64,000 nt of DNA from Azolla caroliniana. Its lineage: Eukaryota; Polypodiophyta. Numbering within the stretch: the stretch's first letter is position 1; each line of letters opens with the position of its first letter. Below, piece by piece: positions 37,092-49,500 of the stretch. The stretch spans positions 6,386,001 through 6,450,000 of the forward strand of contig JBHGNT010000001.1 in assembly GCA_043228905.1 (NCBI GenBank). Direction: 5' to 3'. The notes beneath the pieces were generated by a model. That model did not search any database. It saw only the letters and a program-made list of their open reading frames with translations, and was not told the DNA's origin. Position numbers and translations under genes: made by a program.

Positions 37092-37215
37092 CGAGGACAA
37101 TCATAAAGTTTGGTAGTCTATGTCTACCAAACGAAAAAACTTCAAAATTTTATGAAGGCTCAAGGACAATAATAAAGTTTGTTAGTCTATGTCTACCAAA
37201 AGAGAAAATTTCAAA
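37092..37215. repeat. Short tandem duplication, about 65 bp twice
   Basis: The phrase GGACAAT.ATAAAGTTTG.TAGTC followed by TATGTCTACCAAA and TTCAAAATTT occurs twice head to tail. Confidence 0.75.
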
Positions 37216-37864
37216 ATTTATGGAGAGATAGAAATGGATGAATATTTTGTGTAGATGCTTAATTTACTGGTGCATTGGAGAGAAGTTTGCCACCCTCTAT
37301 GTGGGTTTAACCTCTATTCGACAATAAATGGACAAGGTTGACACATGACCCTTTGGCCAAACCTTACTCGGGATTCAAAAGCACAAGGAATCAACCCTTG
37401 TATTAGCATTGAGATGCAAAAACAATCACACATCATTGCTTTCTTCCATAGCTACACACATCTAGAGACAATAGAGACCAAATCATCAAAGTGAGCAAAT
37501 GAATGTTGATGACAATAAAGACCATGATCATGGATATAAGGCTCATGGGACATACCATCACCAGATCATGGGGATCATTTCTTGCCATACCTATCCACAT
37601 GAGGACACCATGGTGCACCAACCAACCTTAAGACTACAGACGATGTCCAAGAACCATTACTCAACCAATACATATTATTAGTATGCAATTCATGCTTGTA
37701 AACCATCTCAAAAGTCATTCCACTACATGCAATAAGATCACGATGGTGGAACCCAAGGAAATATAGAGTTGTTTTTTTTTTTTTAAGCAATTTGTGTAAT
37801 AGGCCTATTTTGGCCTCTAGTAGTATTATGTCTCACACATAAAATCAATTGTATCTAACTCTAG

Positions 37865-37870
37865 CATATC

Positions 37871-37905
<35 letters not shown>

Positions 37906-38155
37906 AAAACACAAAATTATATTAATAAATGTGTGTGAAAAACACTATTTACAATGGGTGTCACAATGGAGTATGGTCACCCACTACATGGGTAGTGGAA
38001 CATGTTGAATTGCCAATAGGCAAGACAAACACTCCACCGAGGAAAGATTTTCCGCTTAATAAAGAAAATCGCCACATTAGTACTCCCTTCAACTTTCGGA
38101 GACATGCGTTCACACCATGCCTACCATCAAATCTCTCTCTCTCTCTCTCTCTCAA
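37865..38155. repeat. Dispersed repeat bounded by (CT)n runs
   Basis: A (CT)n run at about 37875-37902 and another at 38133-38152 bracket a segment reading GTGAAAAACACT, GTTGAATTGCCAATAGGCAAGA and CCACATTAGTACTCC. The same ordered phrases recur twice at 53630-54108, identifying a dispersed family of unknown class. Confidence 0.6.
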
Positions 38156-38647
38156 TTGTGTTTGTTTCTAGAAGAACAACCTTTTCTTAACAACTCTCAC
38201 CCTTAAATTTCCCAAGAGTACAAAATTGCTTGTGTTTTTAAGGCTCTTTGGTACCATTACCTTTATTTATGCTTTTCTTACAACCTGCACATGGCTTCAA
38301 CGCAGAGGTAAATTTCTTCCAAGAGTACATTAGCTCGTTTTCTTAGTTGTGGACAAATTTCTTTAATATTCTTTATCAAGTAAATTATTATATGGAATTT
38401 TTTTGAACTTTGATTGGCTGTCTTCTTCATTAGGAAGACAAGAGTTATAATTTCTCGCATGGTTTCATACATCTTCTTACTTTCCCATAAGGATGTCTAT
38501 TTGATTGACATGGCATTCAAGGCAATCAACATTTAGAATGGATTTTTCATGGCATGTTTTAAAATCTCATGCACTTTCTAGTTTATTGACAATGTTCTTT
38601 GTACCTCGCGCTTGTTTTAATTGAAGGTTCTCTTGTGGTTTGATTCA

Positions 38648-38684
<37 letters not shown>

Positions 38685-38711
38685 AGAGAGATAGAGAGAG
38701 AGAGAGCCCAA
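38156..38711. other. Intergenic with (GT)n and (GA)n
   Basis: No gene recognised. A (GT)n-(GA)n composite microsatellite at about 38650-38706 abuts the SINE pair. Confidence 0.45.
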
Positions 38712-39131
38712 ATGGATGTAGCTCAGTTGGTAAGGTTGCCCAATGGAGACCAGGTGGTCATGGGTGGAGGTTCAACCCCTACATTCCACAGGGGCATCTA
38801 GTGAAATAAGAGATACTAATGGAGTAATAGGGAGGTAAGAAATTTGGGTTTCGAACCCAAGATGTAGTGCTAATAGTATAAACAACTTATCACTAAGGTA
38901 AGCTAATTATGATAAGAAAGAGTGAGTGTCTCCATGGATGTAGCTTAATTGGTAAGGTTGCCCAATGGAGACTAGGTGGTCATGGGTTCAACCCCTACAT
39001 TCTATAGTGGCATCTTGTGACATAAGAGATATCTATGGAGTAATAGAGGGATGAGAACAATGGGTTTTGAACCCAAGTTGTAGTGCTAATAGTGTAAACA
39101 TCTTACCACTAGGTTAAGCTAATTACGTAAA
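38712..39131. mobile_element. Tandem pair of tRNA-derived SINE units, each with convergent Pol III-type promoters
   Basis: Unit 1 is about 38712-38925 and unit 2 about 38934-39131 (222-bp period). Each left end has a plus-strand A box (TAGCTCAGTTGG at 38719-38730; TAGCTTAATTGG at 38941-38952) and B box (GGTTCAACCCC at 38769-38779 and 38985-38995). Each right end has a minus-strand tRNA-like module: B box GGTTCGAAACC (38847-38857) or GGTTCAAAACC (39063-39073), and A box TAGCTTACCTTAGTG or TAGCTTAACCTAGTGG (near 38891-38905 and 39105-39121). A and B boxes are about 40-50 bp apart, as in tRNA genes. Neither module folds as an intact tRNA by eye. The arrangement suggests a dimeric SINE made of two tRNA-like heads facing each other. 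Confidence 0.7.
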
Positions 39132-40498
39132 ATGGAGGGGGAGATAGTCCAATTTTTGTAATATGTTCAAAATACTCCAAATGACGAGCTAGAGATATGG
39201 TTCCAATTTTTATGATATCGGGCACTTTAACACAACTAGATTATGTGTAATTCTTTTATGTTTGACATGGGGTGAAAGCCTATATGAAGAAGTTGAAAGG
39301 CATTTTTATGTTGATTTTCTGGATGTTAGAGCATGTGGGGATCATTTCCTCAAGTGCATATTCAGATTTTCTAATGCTTTAAAGGATAGATTAAGAAGTT
39401 GTAACAAGTGAAATTTACATACAATATAAATGTGTGCTTTTAGAGAGAGATAGAGATTAGGTTCCTTGATGTATTCATAACCTAACCATACACACATGTA
39501 CAAAGTAAATGTGGACATAAAATTCACCTCCCAACCATAAAGCCAAAAGAGGATCACCATAAAGTGCATTGACCTTGACCCAAAGTTCGGCGTTTCATAC
39601 CATTGGCACACACCTATGAGACATGAAACTCACAAGCATCCAAGAGCTAGAGTCCAAGATTAATTATCACTTGATAACGAGAATCAGGGTCAAATATATA
39701 TATACACATGTGTGGCGTGTAGGCCAAAGAGTTTTGTTTTTGCAAGCTTGATGCATTGGGTAATTGATAGTGAAAGCATTCTCAAATGGCAATATATTTT
39801 ATTCGTTATCTCATGATTGGGGAAAATTGTATTGACGTAATCTTCCCAAAACAAAGAAATCATGCCCACTAGATTCAATAAACAATACAAAAGATGGTAG
39901 GTTCCCTATTCAAAATAGTAGATATAATATCTTGCACAAGAATTCTCCCCTCTCACGCATTGTACAAAGCTCTACGACTTTACGACTTAATGATAGTGCA
40001 TCACTTTAAGGCATAAGCCTCTCATATTTATACTTAATCTTGGAGGATTCACATTAAACTAGCTAAAATGGCATTTCCCCTTTGTGTGTCCTATTTACCT
40101 AATCCAAAGCCACATGATTGGGTCTTCCATATGCATCCCTACGTGTTGCCCATCTTGTAGGATGTGCATATATATTTGGAACTATTATATTACCAAAATG
40201 TAAGGTGACCTAAAGTCTTATCTTTTGAGCTTGAAGGTTTACTTATGATCCACTAGAATTATTTAGCTATAACTTTGAAGTACAAGATATTGAACATATA
40301 CCTTCCAATGTAATTGCATTTTGCATATAACATTTGGGTTAATACTTTGATAGGGAGAGGATACTTTAAGTCTAATTGCCTAATTCTTAAGTAAGTGTTG
40401 TTCCTCCTTATTTAATCGAATAATTATATGATTAAGGATCTTATATATTTCTAATTATAGTGTCCATATTTGTTAAATAGTTAGGTCTTGTTACCCTT
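39132..40498. other. Intergenic, no gene recognised
   Basis: AT-rich. Short open frames on the minus strand (39342-39611 and 39690-39890) are unrecognised. Contains GA-rich and TATA runs only. Confidence 0.4.
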
Positions 40499-40637
40499 AA
40501 GTGCTATCACCACCTCCTTTGTGAGTATGAGGGTTATATTTTACTGCGTGAGTTCTTTGTAGCCTTTGGGCATCTTTCATTAATACCAAGGTGAATCTTT
40601 AGTAAAAAAGAAGAAGAAGTGCTATCACCACCTCCTT
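40499..40637 (+). mobile_element. 5'-truncated LINE-like insertion with 21-bp target-site duplication
   Basis: The 21-bp phrase beginning AAGTGCTATCACCACCTCC occurs at 40499-40519 and 40617-40637. The 97 bp between them ends in an A-rich tail (AAAAAAGAAGAAG). The internal wording near the tail (CTTTGGGCATC, CATTAATACCAAGG) resembles the 3' end of plant L1-type LINEs. Long duplication plus A-rich tail is the hallmark of target-primed reverse transcription. Confidence 0.7.
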
Positions 40638-41285
40638 GACATGAGCAACCATCACAACTGCATTACCATCTAAGGATAACAAGCGATACTTCCTCATGGT
40701 AATAGAATAATATCGTGAGTCCAGTCATTCCTATGTAGATACGATAGGTCCCCTATATGTAATCATAGAACAACATGTTATTGAAGGTATGATGAATCCT
40801 ACTTATGCACAATAACTCCCATATCCGAAACCTTAACCAAAGGAACACGATGTCGATGAATCCTACATATTACACACAACTTCTATGTAAGAATCCTTAG
40901 TAAGAGAAACATAATATCATGATTAGTTTTTGATCATTCATCGCCTTCATAGGAACGGACCGGACCGACCACCGAGTTAGTTGTGGTTACGAGATTTCGA
41001 TGGCATTATGGATCTAATGAATCATTCCTATGAAATAACTATGAAATCGATCGATCGGGACCATTACTTGTCCGTGGAACAAAGACAATACAAGCCCAAG
41101 TCACTCACAACAAAAATTCCTTTAATTCCATTGGAAAGTCATTCATACATTATTACATACATACTACATACCTTCTGTTTAATTGAAAACTCATTATGCC
41201 TTCTGTTGGAAACGTAATGGCATGACGGTAGGAGTACACACAGACTCTGTAAGTACGAGAAGAAGAACCCAGGATCAATTCTCCC
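40638..41285. other. Intergenic, 5' flank of the PPR gene
   Basis: No gene recognised. Probably includes the promoter of the downstream PPR gene. A GGACCGGACCGACC phrase near 40957 resembles the GACCG repeats near 59.1 kb. Confidence 0.4.
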
Positions 41286-44082
41286 ATGGGTAGACAGAGA
41301 AAATCAGTACATGTTCATGGAAACTTCGACCTGTTATTGAAGGAGTCTTTCAAGGATCCCATTGTCGAGGTAAAAACCGAGTATTTTCGTCATTGCTTTA
41401 TATTGTATTTAGAGAGAGAGAGAGACACATACACACACACACACATGCGCACACACACATTAAGAGTGTGGCCTATTACAGAATACCTCCATATTCACCA
41501 ATATTTTTCTTGGCAATACTTTTTGCGTTGAACGGACTTGCATTCCGTCTTGGTTTCATGAAGAACTCAAGAGAAGAAGACACATTATGGCGCTATCACA
41601 TGAACAAATCAACCAAAATTATGTCATTAAGGAAACCAATACCTTAAACCATAAACAAGAAGAGTTGGTTAATCTTAAGAAAGAAATTAACACCTCGAAG
41701 AATCGTAGAGAAGAAGAGTTTTTTAATGGCAAGGAAGTCATCACCTCAAACCATAGAGAAGAAGATTTATTTAATGTTGTAGCCCTGTTAAAGGAATGTG
41801 CAAAGAAGAAGGACATTGGGACTGGTACAGCCTTACATGTAGAAATCCTCAAATGGAATGTTCTTGGAGATGATGCTTATTTGGCAAGTTCTTTGATCAA
41901 CATGTATGCCAAATGTGAAATGCTGAATCAAGCACAACAAGTACTTGAAGAATTGCCGATTCGAAATGTAATCGCTTGGAATGCACTTATTACAGGCTAT
42001 GCCCAACAAGGGCAAGTTCATAAAGCATTGAATTTCTTTGAATGTATGCAATGCGAGGGAATCTCCCCAAATGGAATCACTTTTGTTTGCATCATGAAGG
42101 CATGTGGCAAAGCAAAAGCAATCGACGAGGGAAAGCGAATCCATGAAGAGATTCTATGTATGGGTTTCCTAGAGAATGATATTGTGGTTGGCAATGCTTT
42201 AGTGGATATGTATGTGAAATGTGGTGCAATTGGGAAAGCTAAAGAGGTGCTGGAAGAGCTTCCTAATCGTGATGAAGTCTCATGGAATGCACTTATCACA
42301 GGTTATGCCCATGACGGGTTAGATACTGAAGTGTTTGCCTGTTTTGAGCGGATGCAAAGGGAGAGTATTATTCCAAATATAATCACCTTCATTTGCATTT
42401 TGAAAGCTTGTGCTAGTGCAAGAGCTGTAGATAAGGGCAAAGCGATTCATGAGAAGATTATTTGTGGGGAATTGCTGAAAAGGAATGTTGTGCTTGGAAC
42501 TGCTTTGGTAGATATGTATGCCAAATGTGGTATGCTTACTGCAGCTCGACAGGTGCTCGACGAACTTGCTGTTCGCGATGTAATTTCTTGGAATGCTCTT
42601 ATTGCAGGGTATGCCCAACAAGATCAAGGACATGAAGCCCTAATTTGTTTTGAACATATGCAAAACGAGGGCCTCTCTCCAGATATCATCACCCTCCATT
42701 CCCTTTTGAAGGCATGTAGCATCACACAATCAGTCGAAAAAGGAAAGAAAATTCATGAACATATTGTCAGTAAAGGTTTATTAGGTAAAGATATCGCACT
42801 TGGCAATGCTTTGGTGGATATGTATGTCAAATGTTGTGAGATTGCAAAGGCAGAACAAGTGCTTGAGGAGCTTCCTTTTCGAGGTGTAGTTTCTTGGAAT
42901 GCACTAATTTCTGGATATGTCCAACAGGAGCAAGGCTATGAAGCTCTGAATTGCTTTCATATAATGCAAAGTGAGGGCCTTGCTCCAAATGCTGTCACTT
43001 TCACCTGCATTTTGAAGGCTTCTGGCATTATAGGAGCAATAGATAAGGGCAAACAGATCCACGAAGAGATAATATATAATGGGTTACTAGAGAAAGATAT
43101 TGTACTTGGAAATGCTTTGGTGCATATGTATGTTGAATGTGGTGCACCTGAAAAAGCACATCAAGTGTTAGAGAAACTTCCAGTGCAGCATGAAGGCTCT
43201 TGGTGTTCAGTTATTATCGGGTATGCAAAACAGGGTCGAGGTCATGAAGCATTGGGTTGTTTGGAAAGGATGCAAAGTGAAGGTCTATCTCCTGATGCAA
43301 TCACTTGCATTTGCATGTTGAATGCATGTGGGAGCACAGGAGCCATAGATAAGGGCCAAAAAGTATACGATGAGATTGTCCGCAGAGACTTATTGGCAAA
43401 AGATGTCGTGCTTGGCACTGCTTTGGTGGATATGTATGCCAAATGTGGCATGCTTGCAAAAGCAAAGCAAGTACTTGAAGAGCTTCCTATTCGAAATGTG
43501 GTAACTTGGTGTGCACTAATTTCAGGGTATGCTCAACAAGGGCAAGGTCATGAAGCATTATCCTTTTTCCAACAGATGCAGAGCGAGGGAATCTCCCCAA
43601 ATGATATCACATTTCTCTGTGTTTTGAGTGCATGTAGTCATTCAGGTCTACTGTACGAGGCTGAGATGCTTTTTGGAGATATGAAGACAAAATATGGCAT
43701 TGTTCCGAATGTAGAACACCATGCATGCATGGTGATGGTTTTTGGGTATGCAGGACTCTTTGATAAAGCAGTTTTAGTGATTAAGGCAATGCCATCTTCA
43801 GACTTACATCCTACAATTTGGCTTGCACTTTTAGGTGCTTGTAGAAAATGGGGACATCTGAAGCTTGGAAGATTAGCTTTTGATCAGACACTGCAACTAG
43901 ACGAGAGTTGTGGTGCAGCTTATGTTCTTATGGTTAACATTTTTGCAACTCTCGGCATGCAAGAGGATCTTTATAGTGTTGAAGCAATGAGGCTGAAATA
44001 TGCTTCTACTACTTGTGGGGATGAGCTAGGAAAAATTATGTTGGGTCAATGTGAATATAAATATTCATTTATTTTCAACTGA
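41286..44082 (+). CDS. PLS-class pentatricopeptide repeat protein, truncated before the DYW domain
   Basis: The long uninterrupted frame 41587-44082 codes 831 residues. The frame stays open back to an acceptor (ATTACAG) at 41481, and an in-phase 28-codon exon 41286-41369 (GAG|GTAAAA) could precede it, giving 894 residues; this 5' exon is inference. The body is about six P-L-S triplets, with recurring LVDMYAKCG, VSWNALI.GYAQQ and LKAC...KG..IH phrases from about residue 60 of the main frame to 690. A final SACSHSGLL repeat and an E1-type motif (AAYVLMVNIFATLGM) follow. PPR proteins of this class bind organelle RNA, usually for C-to-U or U-to-C editing. The E2 part decays after residue 800 and the stop at 44080 precedes a DYW remnant in another frame. 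It may need a DYW partner in trans or be decaying. Confidence 0.85.
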
Positions 44083-44102
44083 GAATACCCTGTATATATG
44101 CA

Positions 44103-44345
44103 AAGGTGAATTTACTTTAGTGGTCTGAACGAGGTTATTTAGAATCCTGCCAAATATTTTGGCATGGTGAGATATTGACCATTGCTTCTGCTCTCGTCAA
44201 TGAATGTGAAGGGGCAACTAGACATGTTGCCTGTAACATTCCTCCACATGATGATTGTCATATTATCCTAAATCAAGAACAAAAGGTTATGATAAGGAAC
44301 CTTCACTGCCTCCATGTTTTTGGAGATGGGAAATGCAGTTATGAT
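44103..44345 (+). pseudogene. Out-of-frame DYW deaminase remnant of the PPR gene
   Basis: Reading a different frame from the PPR stop, the sequence gives WHGEIL at 44160-44177 (matching the HSE zinc/catalytic motif), then LVNECEGATRHVACN, a DDCH remnant of the CxxCH site whose first Cys is replaced, and MIRNLHCLHVFGDGKCS before a terminus reading YDG instead of DYW. A TAG at 44118 also interrupts the frame. This is the normal C-terminal domain of an editing PPR, detached by a frameshift and stops. Confidence 0.75.
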
Positions 44346-44770
44346 GGACACTCCTTAGTTCATCTACTATGTAGAATTATGGTCTTGAATCACACAATAT
44401 TATGATTCATAAAGATCTCTTAAATCACATTTATGAAGAGGTAGAGCTCTCTAATAGCTCTCTTCATTGAGCACTACATAAAGGTGCTCCTTACCAGCAA
44501 CCAATTGATGCATCCGGGACTTGGAAGGGTTATGATAAGGAACCTTCACTGCCTCCATGTTTTTGGAGATGGGAAATGCAGTTATGATGGACACTCCTTA
44601 GTTCATCTACTATGTAGAATTATGGTCTTGAATCACACAATATTATGATTCATAAAGATCTCTTAAATCACATTTATGAAGAGGTAGAGCTCTCTAATAG
44701 CTCTCTTCATTGAGCACTCCATAAAGGTGCTCCTTACCAGCAACCGATTGATGCATCCGGGACTTGGAAG
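44285..44770. repeat. Tandem duplication, two copies of 243 bp, including the DYW tail
   Basis: Copy 1 (44285-44527) begins GGTTATGATAAGGAACC inside the DYW remnant and runs through TGATGCATCCGGGACTTGGAAG; copy 2 (44528-44770) repeats it with almost no differences. The near identity implies a recent event. Confidence 0.9.
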
Positions 44771-45908
44771 GTGGGGGAGAACAGAATTGAGACCATTGTT
44801 GTGAAGAAGATTTAGAAATGACTTGGGAATTTGAAAATAAAGGTTGAGTATAGAAATGAAATGCTGTGTTTTCCATTTGAAAGGCCAAAGAAAATTGCCT
44901 CCCAATAAGGTCTGCTACAATGTTTGATAACAAGGAAAAGAAACAATTTATTTGGAACCACATTCATTGGCACAATATGACAAGCCAATAGTAACCACAC
45001 ATCCATGGCATTCTAATCCTCAGTAGATTCAGACCCATTCACATCTGATCATAATAATACATGAATCAGTCTAAACGTTCAAAAACCTCTCTGGTCACAT
45101 CCAGGTTGTGCACTTGCAAGTATAATGCTCCATGTTGGGCCCTATTGAAACCTAACACATTTCCCATTCCCAAATGTCTTGTTTGGAGGAAGTGTGTATT
45201 TGACAAATGGCATGTATTAATACCCAGGGGGCAGATGCGCATCTATGCAGCTAGGTCATAGTTTGAAGCCGTTGTCTGGTGCAAAAGATATGTTCTCTGT
45301 AAAACCCATCACCTTTATCTACTGGCTATGTCAAACGCTGGATGTCTAACTGAATGATGTGTTGTCGTATTCGATGACATATCAAACACAATGTGCATCA
45401 AATGTAAGAAGTTGTGGTATTGCAACGTTTGCGACTCAAAAGATGAAGTTTTCTGTGCAGAGTAACATGAAGACTAAACAGACAACTAGGCATACCAATC
45501 ACCTATTACATATTGTATATGAAGTGTATTTAGCTGGCATACCAAAGATGTATGACATATTGTGTATCAAGTGTATTGATTTGGCATACTAATGATGTAT
45601 GAGTGTGCATGAAGGGTATTGATATGGCTGAAAGACTTGGGCATCACCTAAAACATCATGCAGATCATGGACATCTTTGCCATCAACCTCTAATCTCCAA
45701 TCAGCATAGAAACACCTCAATGTAGTGCTGATCTAGGCTAGGGACTAAAACCCCAGATGTATATTCTGTATAAAATACCTGTGCTAGTCTTAGAGAACTC
45801 AGGCAATGAGATTTTGCAATTCAAAAGAATTGTTGGAAAGTTGTGCAGTTTTGGATTTGCCTCAAAGTCCATTCCATACTTCGACTTCTCTGTGCAACTA
45901 TTTCCATC

Positions 45909-45956
<48 letters not shown>

Positions 45957-46534
45957 ATGTTTGTGTAAACCATCTGCAAACTGTGATCAAGATGGCAACT
46001 TCCACAGGCTCAACTATATAACCAATGAGCACGATGTATCATATCAAATGTAAACTATTAACCATTGAAGAAGATGGCAACTTCCTCGGACAAGTATAAT
46101 TATTAACAAAGATGGTACAAATTTTAATGGCGTTTCCATTGAGCTGGAACATACAGGAGAACAAAAGTATAAATTCATTTCCAATTCAAATTACAGAGAA
46201 CAGCTAAATCTATTAGCACTTATTTACGCTACCTGAACTGGTTTTCTATCACATAGCTCCCTCCGGGGTTATATAATTCATGGTAGTCCCAAAAATTTAC
46301 TGAAGCCGGAGAATCAAACTAGACTCATAATACAAACTTTAGTGAGCTCTCTCCCCCTCTCTCTCCCTCTCTCTCTAAGGCCTTGGCAAGAAATGAGATA
46401 TAAAATAATCCCATTGTATATAAGCTCATCAATGCAAAGCAAAGAATCACAGCTTCTTTTTATGGTTGAAGATTTGATCATGTGTTCCACGGTTATTTTT
46501 GCATTTATGTCAAGCATTTGATCAAAAGACATTA
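44771..46534. other. Convergent intergenic region between PPR and aminotransferase A
   Basis: Contains a 41-bp (GT)n at 45911-45951 and a CT-rich stretch at 46340-46378. No gene recognised. The last 150 bases correspond to the 3' flank of aminotransferase A and share the phrase ATATAAGCTCATC..TGCA with the flank of copy B near 54620. Confidence 0.5.
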
Positions 46535-49500
46535 CTACTTCATTCTTCTTATGAATGATCCAAGACGTGTGAGAACAGTATCAATATTCTCTTCATCTAT
46601 AGAAGCAAAGCATAGGCGGAACCAGCCAGGTTCAGAGCAATGGCATGTAAAGCCTGGCATTGTATTAATTTTTGCTTCATGAAGCAACCGTTTCCAAAGC
46701 TCTTTCTCACCATCACTAGTATTCGACATCAATAGAGATCGAAAATCCACCCAACAATATAATCCTCCATTGCTCTCAGCACATGATATCCCAGCCTTTT
46801 GCAAACCTTCAACTACAGCATTATATCGATCATGTAGCCTCTTCTTATTCTCATTCAAGTAACTCTTAATGAACACCTTGTCCCGGAGTAAGAAAACTAA
46901 AAGCCTTTGTGTATATGATGAAACACCACAAAATCTTGTAAGATTCCTCGAGGCGGACAATACCTTCTCGTTGGCAGTATACAAGATTCCCACTCTTAAA
47001 CCAGCTATCCCAAAATCCTTGGATAATCCATAGATGATGTGTACAAGATTGTGATCGTATTCACCTGAACTGAGGATTTGGGATGCACTAACAAAAGGGC
47101 CGTTATAGACCGAAGCAGCATAGACCTCATCACTTACTAAATGTATATGCTTATCTCTTGCAAATTCAAAGAGAGATCTGAAGGTATCAGGATCGATGAC
47201 ATTGCCCACTGGATTTCCTGGAGAGGTTACCAACAAACCACGCACGGTTATGCCACGCCGCTGAGTTTGACTAAACGCTTTCTCAAGTGCACCTCTTGAA
47301 ATAGTGAAGCCTTCATTGCTATGACAAGGCACCGGAACAAGCTCAATTCCATTCCTAAATTTGATATCACGATCAAACCTTCATAATGAGGACATACATA
47401 ATGTTAGAGCTTAAGAGATTCCACAATTTTGGTTTTAACAGATTCAAGCATAAGGTCTACATGGATGATTCCCTGAAACATTTTGTTTTCTTACCCTGGA
47501 TAGTATGGAGATGGAACAAGGAATGCATCCCCTGTTTCTGCAAGACAGAACGACAATATCTCAATCGCAGCACTTGCTCCTGCTGTCACCACAATGTTAT
47601 CCGCAAGGAATCTCATGTTTCCACCCATGAGTTCCTCCATAAAAGAAGCCATAACCTGAAACCAGGAGCATCATTTTAATTCTATATTTCAATTTCACTC
47701 ACAAATACTGACAATAAATCACAAACATTAATTATTCGAAGATGATCTCCTGGCCTTGTATGAAATTGCATACAAAAAGTAATCTGTCCTTGGAATAAAA
47801 TACAGAATCTTTTATGATTGAAAAAAAGTACTTGCTTTTTGAATGTTGTTGTCTGATCAATAATGTAATTGATTCCTGACATTTTCACTCATAAATAATT
47901 TCCATTTGAGAGAATGTGTGAATATCTCACACAAAGTAACTCATATTGCTATCTTACAAGACCGTGAAGTTCAAACACCCTAAAGGATATGCTGTGTGTC
48001 AATAAGAAATGGCCAGAAATGCAATGAAATAATATGTAGAATATCTGGAATTATCAAGGATGAATAAAGAACTTACACCTAATATCATAGAAAATAAAGG
48101 GAAGCAAAGAGTATTTTACATTAAGTTTTGGAAATAAAAAAGGTCACTATCAAACAAGATAATATTTTTAACACATAATCTAGCATTTAATCATATTTTG
48201 ATTTATGATCTTGCCGTTTCTTTTATTCTTAGTTCTCGGAAAATTCACTTCATTTGTTTACTAAATCCTCTAATAGGCAGGGCTTGCTGAGCTTTGAAGG
48301 TGCATTCCTATGGTTTCATGTTGAAAGAAATATTATCAAAATATATCCCCTCATTTATTTCATATACATATAATACAAACATCAAACTTGGAAGTTTAAC
48401 TTGAATACGCAATATAAAGATATTAAACTCACTGATCAAGATATAAAGTCACAAGAACTGCATTGTGTAAATTTTGCTACTAGTCAGGAAAGGAGTTATG
48501 TGCCTCAAATGTGGACAATGTTTGGCAAGATTAAATACAAAAAAGGATTTATAGTGAGTTATCTTCCTATAAAGTACTATAGTCTCTAAGGACTGATCCA
48601 ACGTGTCATCAAATTGGGCTGCAACATTCATTATGTTCATGTTCGTTAACATTTTTATTCCTTTTCTTTTGGCAATTTTTTTTCTGTTTCTTGGTTGTTT
48701 TGTAGCTATTTGATTTCTCATTCTTCTGAAGAATTTGATTTCGGAGTCCAATTTTGGTTTCAACTAGAAATAAAAAAAGAAATTGAAAAGTGAATTAACA
48801 TTATAAAAGAATGGATGAGAACCACGCAGTTCCAGTTGTTACACATACAGCTGTATTTGCTTTCTCATTCATCTAAAGAATTTGATTTCAGAGCCCAGTT
48901 TTGGTTCAGCTAGAAAATATAAAAAGAAATTGAAAAGTGAATCAACATTATAAAATAATGGATGAGAACCATGCACTTCCAGTTGTTACACATATAACTA
49001 AAACTAAGTTACAAGAAGGGAAAGTCAGTAAAAAGGTAGATGATTAATAGAAGTTATATGAATAAAGCCAGAATTTTGAAGCAAAAAATTGACCGAGACA
49101 TGCAACACACACCTCTTAAGTTCACTATTACAAAATCCATGTTAAAAGCATAGAAAAAATGGGTTTTGCTTATTGTAAGGTTCATCAAGTTGTGTGATGA
49201 AAATGAGCAGCTAAATTTTGTTATGATCATTGATGTTTGAATCAAATAGAGAAATATGGGTGGGGTTGATCATATGGTGGGGATCTCAACCATCTTATAA
49301 TGTAGAAATAGTCATCTTTGATTTCTAAGGATATGTATAAATAAGATACTAGTACAATTCAAGGTATCGTATCATGATGTGTTTCATACAGGGTGACCTG
49401 GCCTCATTCTACCACAACCACAAAAATTTGATGTAGAGTGGTCTGTTCAATAGGCTAACATACTTATCTATATCACAATTTCATTTGTACAAAATATTCA

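Noticed and set aside
38712-38790. tRNA gene
   Set aside because: A and B boxes are present, but the flanks do not pair into an acceptor stem and no proper anticodon arm is visible. The unit repeats and has a second opposing head, so SINE fits better.
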